From IMG/VR virus record IMGVR_UViG_3300044614_001381, positions 1 through 40,565 of that record: 40,565 nt of DNA; one strand, written 5' to 3'. The notes beneath the pieces are model-generated. The model was not told the DNA's origin. It was given only the letters and a program-made list of their open reading frames with translations, and ran no database searches. The DNA comes from a virus. The translations under genes and the position numbers were made by a program. Below are positions 15,746 through 23,711 of the stretch, one piece after another (position 1 is the stretch's first letter; each line of letters opens with the position of its first letter).

Positions 15746-15801
15746 GCAGCCTGGGGGGATTCGGAGTAGCTACCGAGAATCCCCAGGTTGCTTTTATTTT
15801 T
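15746..15801 (+). terminator. Intrinsic terminator/attenuator between decoration and capsid genes
   Basis: A long GC-rich stem (GCAGCCTGGGG... paired with ...CCCCAGGTTGC, 15746-15791, small internal mismatches) is followed by TTTTATTTTT. It lies inside the rightward head operon, so it must be partial or antiterminated. It could also protect the 3' end of the decoration mRNA. Confidence 0.75.
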
Positions 15802-15838
15802 GTAGTCCAGCTTTGCTTCGGGGAAGGAAGTAAAGCAA

Positions 15839-16816
15839 ATGCCAACCCCAAGTTCTGCATTATCAACCCTGCGCCCTGACCTAGCAGAAAGCTTCATGTC
15901 ATTTGACTTGGAAGCCGAAAAAGCTGGTTACATCGCTCGCCAAGTTATGCCAACTGTCGACGTTTACTCCCAAGCGGGAACGTTTGGACAGATTCCATTG
16001 GATCAGTTGCTGCAGCAGCGTGATACCAAACGTGCCCCTGGTAGCGGTTACGCTCGCGGGAATTTCACCTTCGCGCCAGCTTCTTACGCATGTGAAGAAC
16101 ACGGTGCGGAAGAACCGATCGATGATCGCGAAGCGCAAATGTACGCCGAATTCTTCGATGCGGAATTGATTGCTTCGCAACGTGCCTACAACGCCGTTCT
16201 TCGGAATGCTGAGGCTCGTGTTGCCGCCGCGATCTTCAACACTTCCACCTGGACAGGTGCATCTTTGACCACGGACGTTTCCAGCGTTCCCTGGGCAACA
16301 GTTGCAACGGCCAAGCCAGTTACCAACGTGGAAGCTGCGGTACAGAAGATGTACGACGGTTCCGGACTTTGGGCAAACGCTCTGGTGATCAACCGAAAGG
16401 TGTTCCGTAACCTGCGAAACACTCCGGAAGTCACCGACCGGATCGCGTCCAGTGGTGCCGGGAATCGAAGCTTGGCTTCCGATGTTACAGCTCAGATGCT
16501 TTCCGAAGTCTTTGACCTTCAGTACATCATCGTTGCCGGTGGTAGCGAGAACACTGCCAAGGAAGGCCAAACGGCAACACCATCGCAAATCTGGTCAAGC
16601 ACCTACGCAATGGTTTGCAAGGTCGCAACCGGCCAAGACTTCCGCGAGCCATGCATTGGAAGAACCTTCCATTGGGCTGGTGACGGATCGGGGATCGACG
16701 GAACGATCGAATCCTACCGCGACGAAACCGTTCGCGGTGATGTGATCCGAGTTCGGCACGATGTGGACGAGATCGTTCTCTACAAGCAAGCCGGTCACCT
16801 TTTGAAGATTGCCTAG
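15839..16816 (+). CDS. Major capsid protein (lambda gpE type), 325 aa
   Basis: The protein has the length and order of lambda E-type capsid proteins with the HK97 fold: an N-terminal helix without long pro-domain, Tyr-Ile-Ala-Arg-Gln-Val-Met-Pro, an Asp/Glu-rich segment following Tyr-Ala-Cys-Glu-Glu-His, a long spine helix (about residues 95-130), and a C-terminal beta segment with Gly-Asp-Val-Ile-Arg-Val-Arg-His. A strong ribosome site (GGAAGG) precedes it. It lies after the decoration gene, as in lambda. Confidence 0.9.
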   Translation: MPTPSSALSTLRPDLAESFMSFDLEAEKAGYIARQVMPTVDVYSQAGTFGQIPLDQLLQQRDTKRAPGSGYARGNFTFAPASYACEEHGAEEPIDDREAQMYAEFFDAELIASQRAYNAVLRNAEARVAAAIFNTSTWTGASLTTDVSSVPWATVATAKPVTNVEAAVQKMYDGSGLWANALVINRKVFRNLRNTPEVTDRIASSGAGNRSLASDVTAQMLSEVFDLQYIIVAGGSENTAKEGQTATPSQIWSSTYAMVCKVATGQDFREPCIGRTFHWAGDGSGIDGTIESYRDETVRGDVIRVRHDVDEIVLYKQAGHLLKIA

Positions 16817-16862
16817 TCGTACCTTTTCGTCACCGATACCCAGTGGGAAGCAGATCGCGATC

Positions 16863-17231
16863 GTGAGCAACCAGTTCTCAGAGTTTTTCAGACGTACGGC
16901 TGCCGAGTCTCAGCTCGTCACGTTTGGCGAACCGGTTGTTTACTTCCCCCTGGGTGGTGACTGTTCCGAAGGAATAACGATGCAGGCGCTAGTCAATCGA
17001 AACGAGAGCTCGATTGTTCAAGAACTCGGATCGATCGTGGGTGAATCCGCGATCGTCTCCGTGCTCAACGTGGCCACCACCGCCACCCCAAACGGCATCC
17101 TGAGCCACCAAATCGATACAGGTCTCGATCAGATCGAGCTGTCGATGCAGGTCGGTGAAGAACCGCGAAGAAAACAGATTGTGCGATTGCTGTCCAGCAA
17201 CGCAGGCAAGACCCGATTCCTAGTTCAATAA
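16863..17231 (+). CDS. Head-tail completion protein candidate, 122 aa
   Basis: A beta-rich small protein in the place of lambda FI/FII. A Phe-rich helix (Ser-Glu-Phe-Phe) is followed by Val-Thr-Phe-Gly-Glu-Pro-Val-Val-Tyr, a pattern common in head-tail connectors. The start is uncertain: GTG at 16863 gives this N-terminus, while a TTG at 16809 would overlap the capsid gene by eight bases; neither has a good ribosome site. Confidence 0.65.
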   Translation: MSNQFSEFFRRTAAESQLVTFGEPVVYFPLGGDCSEGITMQALVNRNESSIVQELGSIVGESAIVSVLNVATTATPNGILSHQIDTGLDQIELSMQVGEEPRRKQIVRLLSSNAGKTRFLVQ

Positions 17232-17261
17232 AACCGCTCATAAAAACAGTCCATCTAAATC

Positions 17262-17819
17262 ATGTTTACCTTTCTAAGCTCCGAATCCGATAACGCAACG
17301 GCTGTGGCCGATCAGCTTGCGTCTGTATCGGACGGAATGGAAAAGGTAACTCGGGACGCTCTTTCCGACACGTTGCTGCACACTCGCGCACGAACGGAAC
17401 GCGAGATCCTAACCACGATTGCGATCAGCCGATCCCGCTGGCTGAATCTGATCAATGTTTCGCCCGTTCGATCCGAATCTGCTTTGCAAGTATCTGGGAT
17501 TCTCAAGATCGATGACAGCAAAACGATCCCCCTAAGTGCTTTTGAAGCAAGGCAAACCAGCCAGGGGGTAGAGGTCCAACTTTCCCGATTCTCCGCGACC
17601 AAGCTAGTGTTCGAAGGTGCATTTGGCCCCGAAATCCCAGCGCTCGGAAGAAACATTTATCGACGGGCCGGAAAAGCAAGATTCCCGATCGAGAAGATTC
17701 GCGACCTGACCGTTAAGCAAGTCCCAGAGACCAAGGACGCCTTCGACAAAACCACCGCAGGAGCAAAAGACCTCCTTCTGGAAGGTATCAACCGAGGAAT
17801 GGAGGCGTTGTTAAAATGA
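17262..17819 (+). CDS. Minor tail protein, gpZ-like tail completion, 185 aa
   Basis: The C-terminal Arg-Arg-Ala-Gly-Lys-Ala-Arg-Phe-Pro-Ile-Glu-Lys-Ile-Arg segment is the recognisable ending of the domain in lambda gpZ-type tail completion proteins, preceded by a beta domain and an N-terminal helix containing a Thr-Arg-Ala-Arg-Thr-Glu box. It connects tail tube to head completion proteins. Its stop overlaps the next start by four bases. Confidence 0.75.
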   Translation: MFTFLSSESDNATAVADQLASVSDGMEKVTRDALSDTLLHTRARTEREILTTIAISRSRWLNLINVSPVRSESALQVSGILKIDDSKTIPLSAFEARQTSQGVEVQLSRFSATKLVFEGAFGPEIPALGRNIYRRAGKARFPIEKIRDLTVKQVPETKDAFDKTTAGAKDLLLEGINRGMEALLK

Positions 17820-18301
17820 CGCTTCCAGTCGTTGAACGTATCGCAAACGAGATCGTGACCCGTCTTGAGACAAAATTCCTGAAGGTCGTTCGTCCTGAGC
17901 GAACCGGCAAGAACGTTTCGCCAGAAGACGGAAAGATCATTGTTGATCAGCAAGCATCGGTAGAGAACCCATCCTTGCATCATGCAGGAAACCCGATGGC
18001 GGTTGCCTACGATGTCAATTTCTCTGTGTACTGCTACGTTCGCGAATCGACGGTCGACAGTCAATTCCCCATCTCGTACGCATCGGCCTGCAATGCCGTT
18101 GCGGCTGAAGTCATTTCCGCGATCACAACACCAGCCACCAGTCCGGCAACGTGGTATCTGTTCGGCGGTGATGCGATCAACGCCAGGGTTGGCCAGCATA
18201 CGCCTGTTGTCAATGCAGCCGGCAATTCAATCGGAATCAATGTTCCGATCTACGTTACCTATCGAGTTTCTGAAAACGACCATACACAAGCAAGGGCCTA
18301 A
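17816..18301 (+). CDS. Tail terminator candidate (gpU-like), 161 aa
   Basis: Its position between the gpZ-like gene and the tail tube gene is that of lambda U, which caps the tail tube. The fold pattern (N-terminal helix with Ile-Val-Thr-Arg-Leu, then alternating strands and Val-Tyr-Val-Thr-Tyr-Arg at the end) is consistent. No residue signature proves it; the call rests mainly on gene order. Confidence 0.65.
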   Translation: MTLPVVERIANEIVTRLETKFLKVVRPERTGKNVSPEDGKIIVDQQASVENPSLHHAGNPMAVAYDVNFSVYCYVRESTVDSQFPISYASACNAVAAEVISAITTPATSPATWYLFGGDAINARVGQHTPVVNAAGNSIGINVPIYVTYRVSENDHTQARA

Positions 18302-18304
18302 ATT

Positions 18305-19237
18305 ATGTTGTTCACCAAAAAACGAGTCTTTGCAGCCGCGACAGAAACCACGCCAGGCACCGCAATAAGCCTTTCTTCAACTCACGGCGTTTTTAATGCG
18401 TTCGATTTCAAGATCGAGCCCAACATTACCAAAACGAAACGCGAAGGCCAAGGCGGGTTTGGTAAGCTTGCAAGTGCTTCCGGTGCCTATGCTGCAACCG
18501 CAACGTTCAAGACCGAGCTCGCGTACGACGGCACCAATTTGCCAAGCTGGGCAACTGTTTTGCTTCCAGCCTGCGGAATAGTCGCTACGAGTAACGTTTT
18601 TGCACCCAAGACAGAAGATGTCGGAACCAACGTAAAAACGGTCACTCTGGGCTCGTACGTCGGTGGAAAGTTGAAAAGCATGTACGGAGCTATGGGGAAT
18701 GCCAAGTTCCTTTTCGTGACCGGCGAAATCATCATGATCGATTGGACGTTTGAAGGGATCTGGGCAGACGAAACGACCACTGCAATGATCACCCCGAACT
18801 ATCCAAACGCAGACAAGGGGCTTCGATGCGGTGGAGGTGCTTGGACTTGGGACTCAGTAAACCTTTGCGCAAGAACAGCAACGCTGGATCTCGGAAACAC
18901 GGTCGTTCCCCGATACTGCGCCGCAACCGATAGCGGTATTGAAAATATGGTCGTTTCCGATCGCACTCCGATACTGTCGATCGATCCAGAATCCAAGCTT
19001 GTTTCCGAACAAAACCGGTATCTGAAGTTCCGTGAAGACACCGAGGCCGCGTTGTCGGCAACCATTGGCGGCCCAGGGAATTCAACGGTCGTCATCGCAG
19101 CTCCGAAAGCCGCGATCTTGAAAATCACCGAAGGGGATCGGGACGGCATTTCGGTCGACAACATCGAGTTCGAATTCAACAAGAACGTTGACGCGAATGA
19201 TCAAGAGTTCTCGATCACGTTCAATCCTATCGTGTAG
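18305..19237 (+). CDS. Major tail tube protein, 310 aa
   Basis: The start (Lys-Lys-Arg-Val-Phe-Ala-Ala-Ala-Thr-Glu-Thr-Thr-Pro-Gly-Thr) is typical of phage tail tube proteins, as is the run of alternating beta strands ending Phe-Asn-Pro-Ile-Val. The length suggests one tube domain plus an insertion. It lies directly before the tail assembly chaperone and tape measure genes, which is the invariant order in long-tailed phages. Several Cys in the middle (Cys-Gly-Gly-Gly-Ala-Trp and Leu-Cys-Ala-Arg) are unusual for the family. Confidence 0.85.
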   Translation: MLFTKKRVFAAATETTPGTAISLSSTHGVFNAFDFKIEPNITKTKREGQGGFGKLASASGAYAATATFKTELAYDGTNLPSWATVLLPACGIVATSNVFAPKTEDVGTNVKTVTLGSYVGGKLKSMYGAMGNAKFLFVTGEIIMIDWTFEGIWADETTTAMITPNYPNADKGLRCGGGAWTWDSVNLCARTATLDLGNTVVPRYCAATDSGIENMVVSDRTPILSIDPESKLVSEQNRYLKFREDTEAALSATIGGPGNSTVVIAAPKAAILKITEGDRDGISVDNIEFEFNKNVDANDQEFSITFNPIV

Positions 19238-19276
19238 TTTTGTTTTGCTTCTGTCCTGTTTTAGACTCGGGGAATT

Positions 19277-19570
19277 ATGAATACGTTTGCCAGCACAATT
19301 GACGGTATTGATTACGTTTTGCGACGATTGACCATTCGTGAAGAAAGGGAAGTTCAAAACATGCTCGGTCCCGAAATGGTCAAGCTCACTCCAAGCGAAT
19401 CACTCGATCAGCTTGTTAAGGTCTTTAATCGTTGCGTTGTTTCGTGGAGCTGTCCAAATCCAATTTCGGATGTGGAATCGGTTCTCGCGAAAACGCAGGT
19501 TGCGGACGTGATACGCACTACCCTGGCAGGTGGGAGGGTAACACCGGAAGAAAGAAAAAAATCCGAATAG
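19277..19570 (+). CDS. Tail assembly chaperone, short form (gpG-like), 97 aa
   Basis: A small acidic helical protein between the tube and tape measure genes, the position of lambda G. It ends with Glu-Arg-Lys-Lys-Ser-Glu immediately after the slippery heptamer A-AAA-AAA at 19555-19561. Most ribosomes would stop at 19570 and make this form; a minority would shift to give the long form described in the next entry. Confidence 0.8.
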   Translation: MNTFASTIDGIDYVLRRLTIREEREVQNMLGPEMVKLTPSESLDQLVKVFNRCVVSWSCPNPISDVESVLAKTQVADVIRTTLAGGRVTPEERKKSE

Positions 19571-19938
19571 CGGCATTGATTCGCTGCGGTGAATTATGCC
19601 GAGGATGCGGATCCAGTTGCCGCGATCCTGCTTCGGAAGAAGAACCAATCGAACCAGAATGCCCAGTATGCGATGGGCACGGGACCATCCAAGATGGGAT
19701 TGAAACAACCGAATGCGTTCATTGCAACGATGGACGGTTCCAAATAACCCAATGCCCTAGAAAATACGTCGGATCGGAAATCACTCAAGCCATCAACTTA
19801 GCTTCCTTTGCCATTCGCGGACATCTTCCGGTTCTTGGCGGGATGATTGATCAAGATGCTTGGTTTGTTTCCGTTTGGTCTGCCTTGGAGGAAGATCAGA
19901 TAAAGATCGATCAGGAACGAAGAGGGAAAAATGGCTGA
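19277..19938 (+). CDS. Tail assembly chaperone, -1 frameshift product (gpGT-like) with zinc-finger tail, about 220 aa
   Basis: A -1 shift on A-AAA-AAA (19555-19561) joins the gpG-like frame to a second frame running to 19938, which has no good start of its own. The added part begins Ile-Arg-Ile-Ala-Ala-Leu and holds two Cys clusters: Cys-x3-Cys-x2-Cys-x3-Cys, then Cys-Pro-Val-Cys-Asp-Gly-His-Gly and Glu-Cys-Val-His-Cys, like a DnaJ zinc finger. Programmed frameshifting between G and T is nearly universal in long-tailed phages. The zinc-finger T domain is uncommon. It overlaps the tape measure start by eight bases. Confidence 0.8.
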
Positions 19939-21571
19939 CATCCAAGTAACAGTAGGAGCAAAGAACGAAGCCAGCCAGATCCTGCGCGAAGTTGGCAACC
20001 ATACTCGTATTCTTGGTCAAGAGATCAAGAACGTTGGCGAACAGTCTCAAAAGTCCGCTCAGTCGATCGAGATCTCTTTCGGTACGTTGGCCAAGGCAAC
20101 TGCTGTTGTCGCGGGTGCCTATGGAGCCATCACCGCTGGTGGGTTCATCAATGATTTCCTACGCAAGTCTACCGACGAATTCCACAAGGCCGAACTTGCT
20201 TCTCTAGCGTTGTCAAACACGCTCAGTTTGCTTGGTGATGGAGCCGGCAGGACTGGAGCCGATTTCGAGGATCTTGTAAACAGGATCGAGGCCGGAACGA
20301 ATATCGACTCGACCAAGTTGCTCGGCGCGATCACCGAAGGGCTCCGGAAGGGGATCGACACTACCCAGATCGATGAAGCCACGAAAGCCGCCGTAGGTCT
20401 AAGCGAAGCCTTTGGAACGTCCCTTGCGGACGGCATGGAAAAGACCAGGCAGGCAACGCTCGGAAACTTTGACGCTTTTACGGTCCTGATTCCAGGCATC
20501 GAAGCCATGGCAACCGCCGAAGAAAAGCTGGCTGCGGTTTCTCAGTTGGCCGCAAACGGCCTGGCACTCAAGAAGACCGCCGCGGGGGATTCGGAACAAG
20601 TCTTTGAACGCATGAACGTTCAAATGACAAACCTGTACGATACGGTCGGCCAGATCATCGAACCGTTTCGCGATTTCGCACTGGAGGGAATCGCGGTCAC
20701 TGCCGAATTGATCGATCAGGCTCTGATACCGGCAATCGAGGACTTCCGAGCCAATTTCACCAGCCTTGGGGCCGATGTGGCCGCCAGTTCAAAATGGTTT
20801 GCCGAAACCATTGTCAGCGCGTTTACGCTTGCCGAGGTCGTTTTCTTTAACTTCGGGACCGTTGCCAGTATCGCGGGAACGTCCGTATTGTTGGCGTTGG
20901 AGACAATGCGAGCGGATCTCGAGCAAGTCTTGACGGTGGAAATCCCAGCCTATGCGATCTGGTTTGGTGAGAACTTCCTGAACATCCTTCAGGACACCGC
21001 TTCCGCAATCATGACCGTGATTACGAACCTGGGTGCCTCGTTGGGCGAAGCCTTTGTCGTGATCTTCGATTACCTTTCTGGCGGGTTCCTGAGCGGTGGC
21101 TCGATCGATGCGTTCGCGGAGCTCGGCAAGATTGCCCAGCGCGATCTGTTGGCAGGGTTTGAACCGGTGACGACCGCAATGCCCGAGATCGCAGAACGTG
21201 CGAAGACGGAAACGGAAACGGCACTGGAGGGAATTTTGACCGACCAGGTGGGTGACATTGCAAACCAGTTCGAAACCAAGTTCAATGAGCGAATGCAAGC
21301 TATCCAGAACAACCTGGAGAACAACCCCCTGGAAGGTAACGTCGACCTGAAGGTCGATAAGCAGGGTCTTGATTCTGTGAAGCTTCCTGAAATGAAATCG
21401 CTTCAGGCGTTCGAATCCCGATTACTTGTTCGTGGCCCTGTAGAGGATGTCAATAAATTGATCGCTGAAAATACAGCCGCTGCAGTTGCTGAACTGAAAG
21501 CGATCAACACGCGAGAAGACCGAAAGAAACCAGCCACCGATAAACCCGTGAAATTGGTTCCCGTAACATGA
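19931..21571 (+). CDS. Tape measure protein, 546 aa
   Basis: A long, mostly helical protein with a coiled-coil N-terminus, several hydrophobic Ala/Gly-rich segments (about residues 54-75 and 280-400) and an acidic helical C-terminus, directly after the chaperone genes. These are the features of tape measure proteins, which set tail length. At 546 residues it predicts a rather short siphovirus tail, of the order of 80 nm by the usual 1.5 angstrom per residue rule. The last gene-end base runs overlap the next start by four bases. Confidence 0.85.
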   Translation: MADIQVTVGAKNEASQILREVGNHTRILGQEIKNVGEQSQKSAQSIEISFGTLAKATAVVAGAYGAITAGGFINDFLRKSTDEFHKAELASLALSNTLSLLGDGAGRTGADFEDLVNRIEAGTNIDSTKLLGAITEGLRKGIDTTQIDEATKAAVGLSEAFGTSLADGMEKTRQATLGNFDAFTVLIPGIEAMATAEEKLAAVSQLAANGLALKKTAAGDSEQVFERMNVQMTNLYDTVGQIIEPFRDFALEGIAVTAELIDQALIPAIEDFRANFTSLGADVAASSKWFAETIVSAFTLAEVVFFNFGTVASIAGTSVLLALETMRADLEQVLTVEIPAYAIWFGENFLNILQDTASAIMTVITNLGASLGEAFVVIFDYLSGGFLSGGSIDAFAELGKIAQRDLLAGFEPVTTAMPEIAERAKTETETALEGILTDQVGDIANQFETKFNERMQAIQNNLENNPLEGNVDLKVDKQGLDSVKLPEMKSLQAFESRLLVRGPVEDVNKLIAENTAAAVAELKAINTREDRKKPATDKPVKLVPVT

Positions 21572-22653
21572 CCATCAATAGCGTAGTAAAAAGCTGGGCC
21601 GAATCCCAAAGCGGGTATTCCTCTGAAGACGGAAAAACCATCAAGCTGGAATTTTCGACTGGGTATACCGTGACCCATACCTACGACACTTCAGAAGTCG
21701 AAATTCTTACAGCGACTGGCCTGCCGCGTGTCGGAGATTTGTACGAAGGGACGTTCGCAATCTGCAAAAAGGTAGGCCCAGTTTCAAAAGCCGGTCCATT
21801 TATGTCAATAGTCCTTGTCAGCTACGACGGGGAAGCTGGGCCGAACGGACTCAATGACAACCCTCTAAACAAAGCACCTGAGTACACGTGGAGCGACGTA
21901 ACCACTTCCGAACCGATTGATCAAGACTGGGACGGCAGGCCGATCGTAACGGCCAACGGCGAACCGATCAACGGAATCACCATGGAGCTGGCTGATCAGA
22001 CGCTGACGATCAATAAAAACTTTGCGTTATTCTCCCCTTGGATAACCCATAAATATCGGCATTCGGTCAATAGTGATATCTTCGCAAGCTATCCAGCCGG
22101 AACCGCTCGCATGGTTGGTTTCAGTGCTACAAACGAAAATGCGAACGGCTTTAGCTACTGGAAAGTGAATGCCAAGATTCAGTTCAGGTTTCCCTATAAC
22201 GTTCTTCCGGAATTCGCGTGGTACGCTCGAGCTCGTCACGAAGGATTTTTAGAACGCCCCGCTTCGTCATCAGTTTTATCGTTTAGTGGTGGTGGTGGTA
22301 CTGGGGCCTTTGCCGTTCCGATCATAGATTCGTCCGGTGTTATCACTGCGGTACGAGTTATCGAGCGAGGAAGCGGATACACGTCGAATCCTACCGTTTC
22401 CGTATCGATTGGAACTGGTGCTACGTTCACCGTGACAAGATCCGGAAACCGAATTCAATCCGTTGCTGTTACGGGTGGTGGGTCTGGATACAAAGGACGG
22501 GTCGTTCGGGCCGTCGATGGAAACGGCGAGCCAACTTCGAAGCCTGTTTTGTTGAAAGCAGACGGAACCCGAGAACTCAACCCAGACAATTGCTATTGGG
22601 TGCTTGTCAAAAGGTATCAGCCCCTTCCTTATTCTGCGTTAGGACTAATTTAA
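21568..22653 (+). CDS. Tail protein with Gly-rich beta repeat insertion, 361 aa
   Basis: The first gene after the tape measure, where distal tail or baseplate proteins are encoded. Residues about 230-305 carry a repetitive segment: Ser-Gly-Gly-Gly-Gly-Thr-Gly, then Ile-Thr-Ala-Val-Arg-Val-Ile, Gly-Ser-Gly-Tyr-Thr, Pro-Thr-Val-Ser-Val and another Gly-Gly-Gly-Ser-Gly-Tyr. This GSGY/PTV repeat is frequent in phage and secreted adhesin-type proteins. The rest is beta-rich. The stop TAA shares one base with the next ATG. Confidence 0.7.
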   Translation: MTINSVVKSWAESQSGYSSEDGKTIKLEFSTGYTVTHTYDTSEVEILTATGLPRVGDLYEGTFAICKKVGPVSKAGPFMSIVLVSYDGEAGPNGLNDNPLNKAPEYTWSDVTTSEPIDQDWDGRPIVTANGEPINGITMELADQTLTINKNFALFSPWITHKYRHSVNSDIFASYPAGTARMVGFSATNENANGFSYWKVNAKIQFRFPYNVLPEFAWYARARHEGFLERPASSSVLSFSGGGGTGAFAVPIIDSSGVITAVRVIERGSGYTSNPTVSVSIGTGATFTVTRSGNRIQSVAVTGGGSGYKGRVVRAVDGNGEPTSKPVLLKADGTRELNPDNCYWVLVKRYQPLPYSALGLI

Positions 22654-23018
22654 TGGCCAATGAGATTCAGATCACATCCGGAATCAGTGTCAGAAAAGAT
22701 AATTTGGTATTCAACCAGGGTCCTGAAACTCTCGTTGTCGACATGACTGGATCTGGTGGACCGACCCCCGGCTACATGACCATCGGAACCACCGAGGAAA
22801 GCACTGCATTTCCCGAGCTGACCACCGATGGCTGGCTGTACATGAAGAACTTAGACGCGACCAATTACATTCAGTGGGGATTTGCGACGGGTGTTTACGG
22901 TGGGCGAATCAAGGCCGGGGAAAGCGCTGGACCGTTTCGAATGGAGCCGGGATTGACACTTTACCTAAAAGCCAATACGGCAGCCTGCAAAGCTCTTATC
23001 TACGGCTTCGAGGATTAA
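22653..23018 (+). CDS. Small tail/virion protein, 121 aa
   Basis: The start at 22653 overlaps the previous stop (TAATG), which argues for translational coupling and against the longer frame beginning at 22590. The product is wholly beta-rich, with a Gly-Gly-Pro-Thr-Pro-Gly turn, Trp-Leu-Tyr-Met-Lys-Asn-Leu-Asp and Gly-Pro-Phe-Arg-Met-Glu-Pro, like small jelly-roll virion proteins. It belongs to the tail-tip group. No known family is assigned. Confidence 0.65.
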   Translation: MANEIQITSGISVRKDNLVFNQGPETLVVDMTGSGGPTPGYMTIGTTEESTAFPELTTDGWLYMKNLDATNYIQWGFATGVYGGRIKAGESAGPFRMEPGLTLYLKANTAACKALIYGFED

Positions 23019-23024
23019 GAACCC

Positions 23025-23711
23025 ATGGCCGAACAATTTGGAATCTACACGGAAGAGATCGCAAAGGAAGTTTTGCGAGTTGTTCGGCAGCTTCAATCTT
23101 CCGGAAGTGTCGGAAGTGGATTCACGGAAGACATCAACAAGAAGAACGGGGATAACCAGCCAGGAGGGATCTTCGTCTACAACGATTCGATTGAGATCGT
23201 TCCGGCCTTTGCGTTCATGCAGGCGACAACCACACTGAACGAGGACGGGCGCAGCTACATCAAGATCAAAAAGCCAATTGATTCGACTATTCTGCGGTGT
23301 CCGCTGCTGATCAACGGGCCGACTGAGATCCCGGTTGGAGGATATGGAATGGCTCAGAACGGTCCTGTCTATCGGCTAAAGTGTAGCACGGCAGTTGTTG
23401 TTGGCGATAGAGTTGGGACATTGACAGGACAATGGACAGGAGACTTAGGCTCAATGTATGCGGTTATTGGATCGGACAGCATTGATACCGACGTTTACAA
23501 AGTGATGTTCGACACGTCATCCTGGAGGGGGAAAACCAAAACGGCAGGTCTGACGTTGGGTACTCCTGGTCTGGTGTATGTATACGGCCCAACTGGCACT
23601 CTTCGAGCCACGGAATACACTGCCGAAGCTTCGGTATCTAGCATTCCTGGAGATGCTGAAATTTTGCTCCTTAGTCAGTATGGTCGTTGGCTTGCACTGA
23701 GGACTTGCTAA
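23025..23711 (+). CDS. Structural protein of the tail-tip group, 228 aa
   Basis: An N-terminal helix (Glu-Glu-Ile-Ala-Lys-Glu-Val-Leu) with a Ser/Gly linker is followed by a beta domain with several Gly-rich turns. The gene is flanked by tail genes at tight spacing and shares one base with the next start. I recognise no family; a baseplate or fibre-attachment role is an inference from place. Confidence 0.65.
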   Translation: MAEQFGIYTEEIAKEVLRVVRQLQSSGSVGSGFTEDINKKNGDNQPGGIFVYNDSIEIVPAFAFMQATTTLNEDGRSYIKIKKPIDSTILRCPLLINGPTEIPVGGYGMAQNGPVYRLKCSTAVVVGDRVGTLTGQWTGDLGSMYAVIGSDSIDTDVYKVMFDTSSWRGKTKTAGLTLGTPGLVYVYGPTGTLRATEYTAEASVSSIPGDAEILLLSQYGRWLALRTC

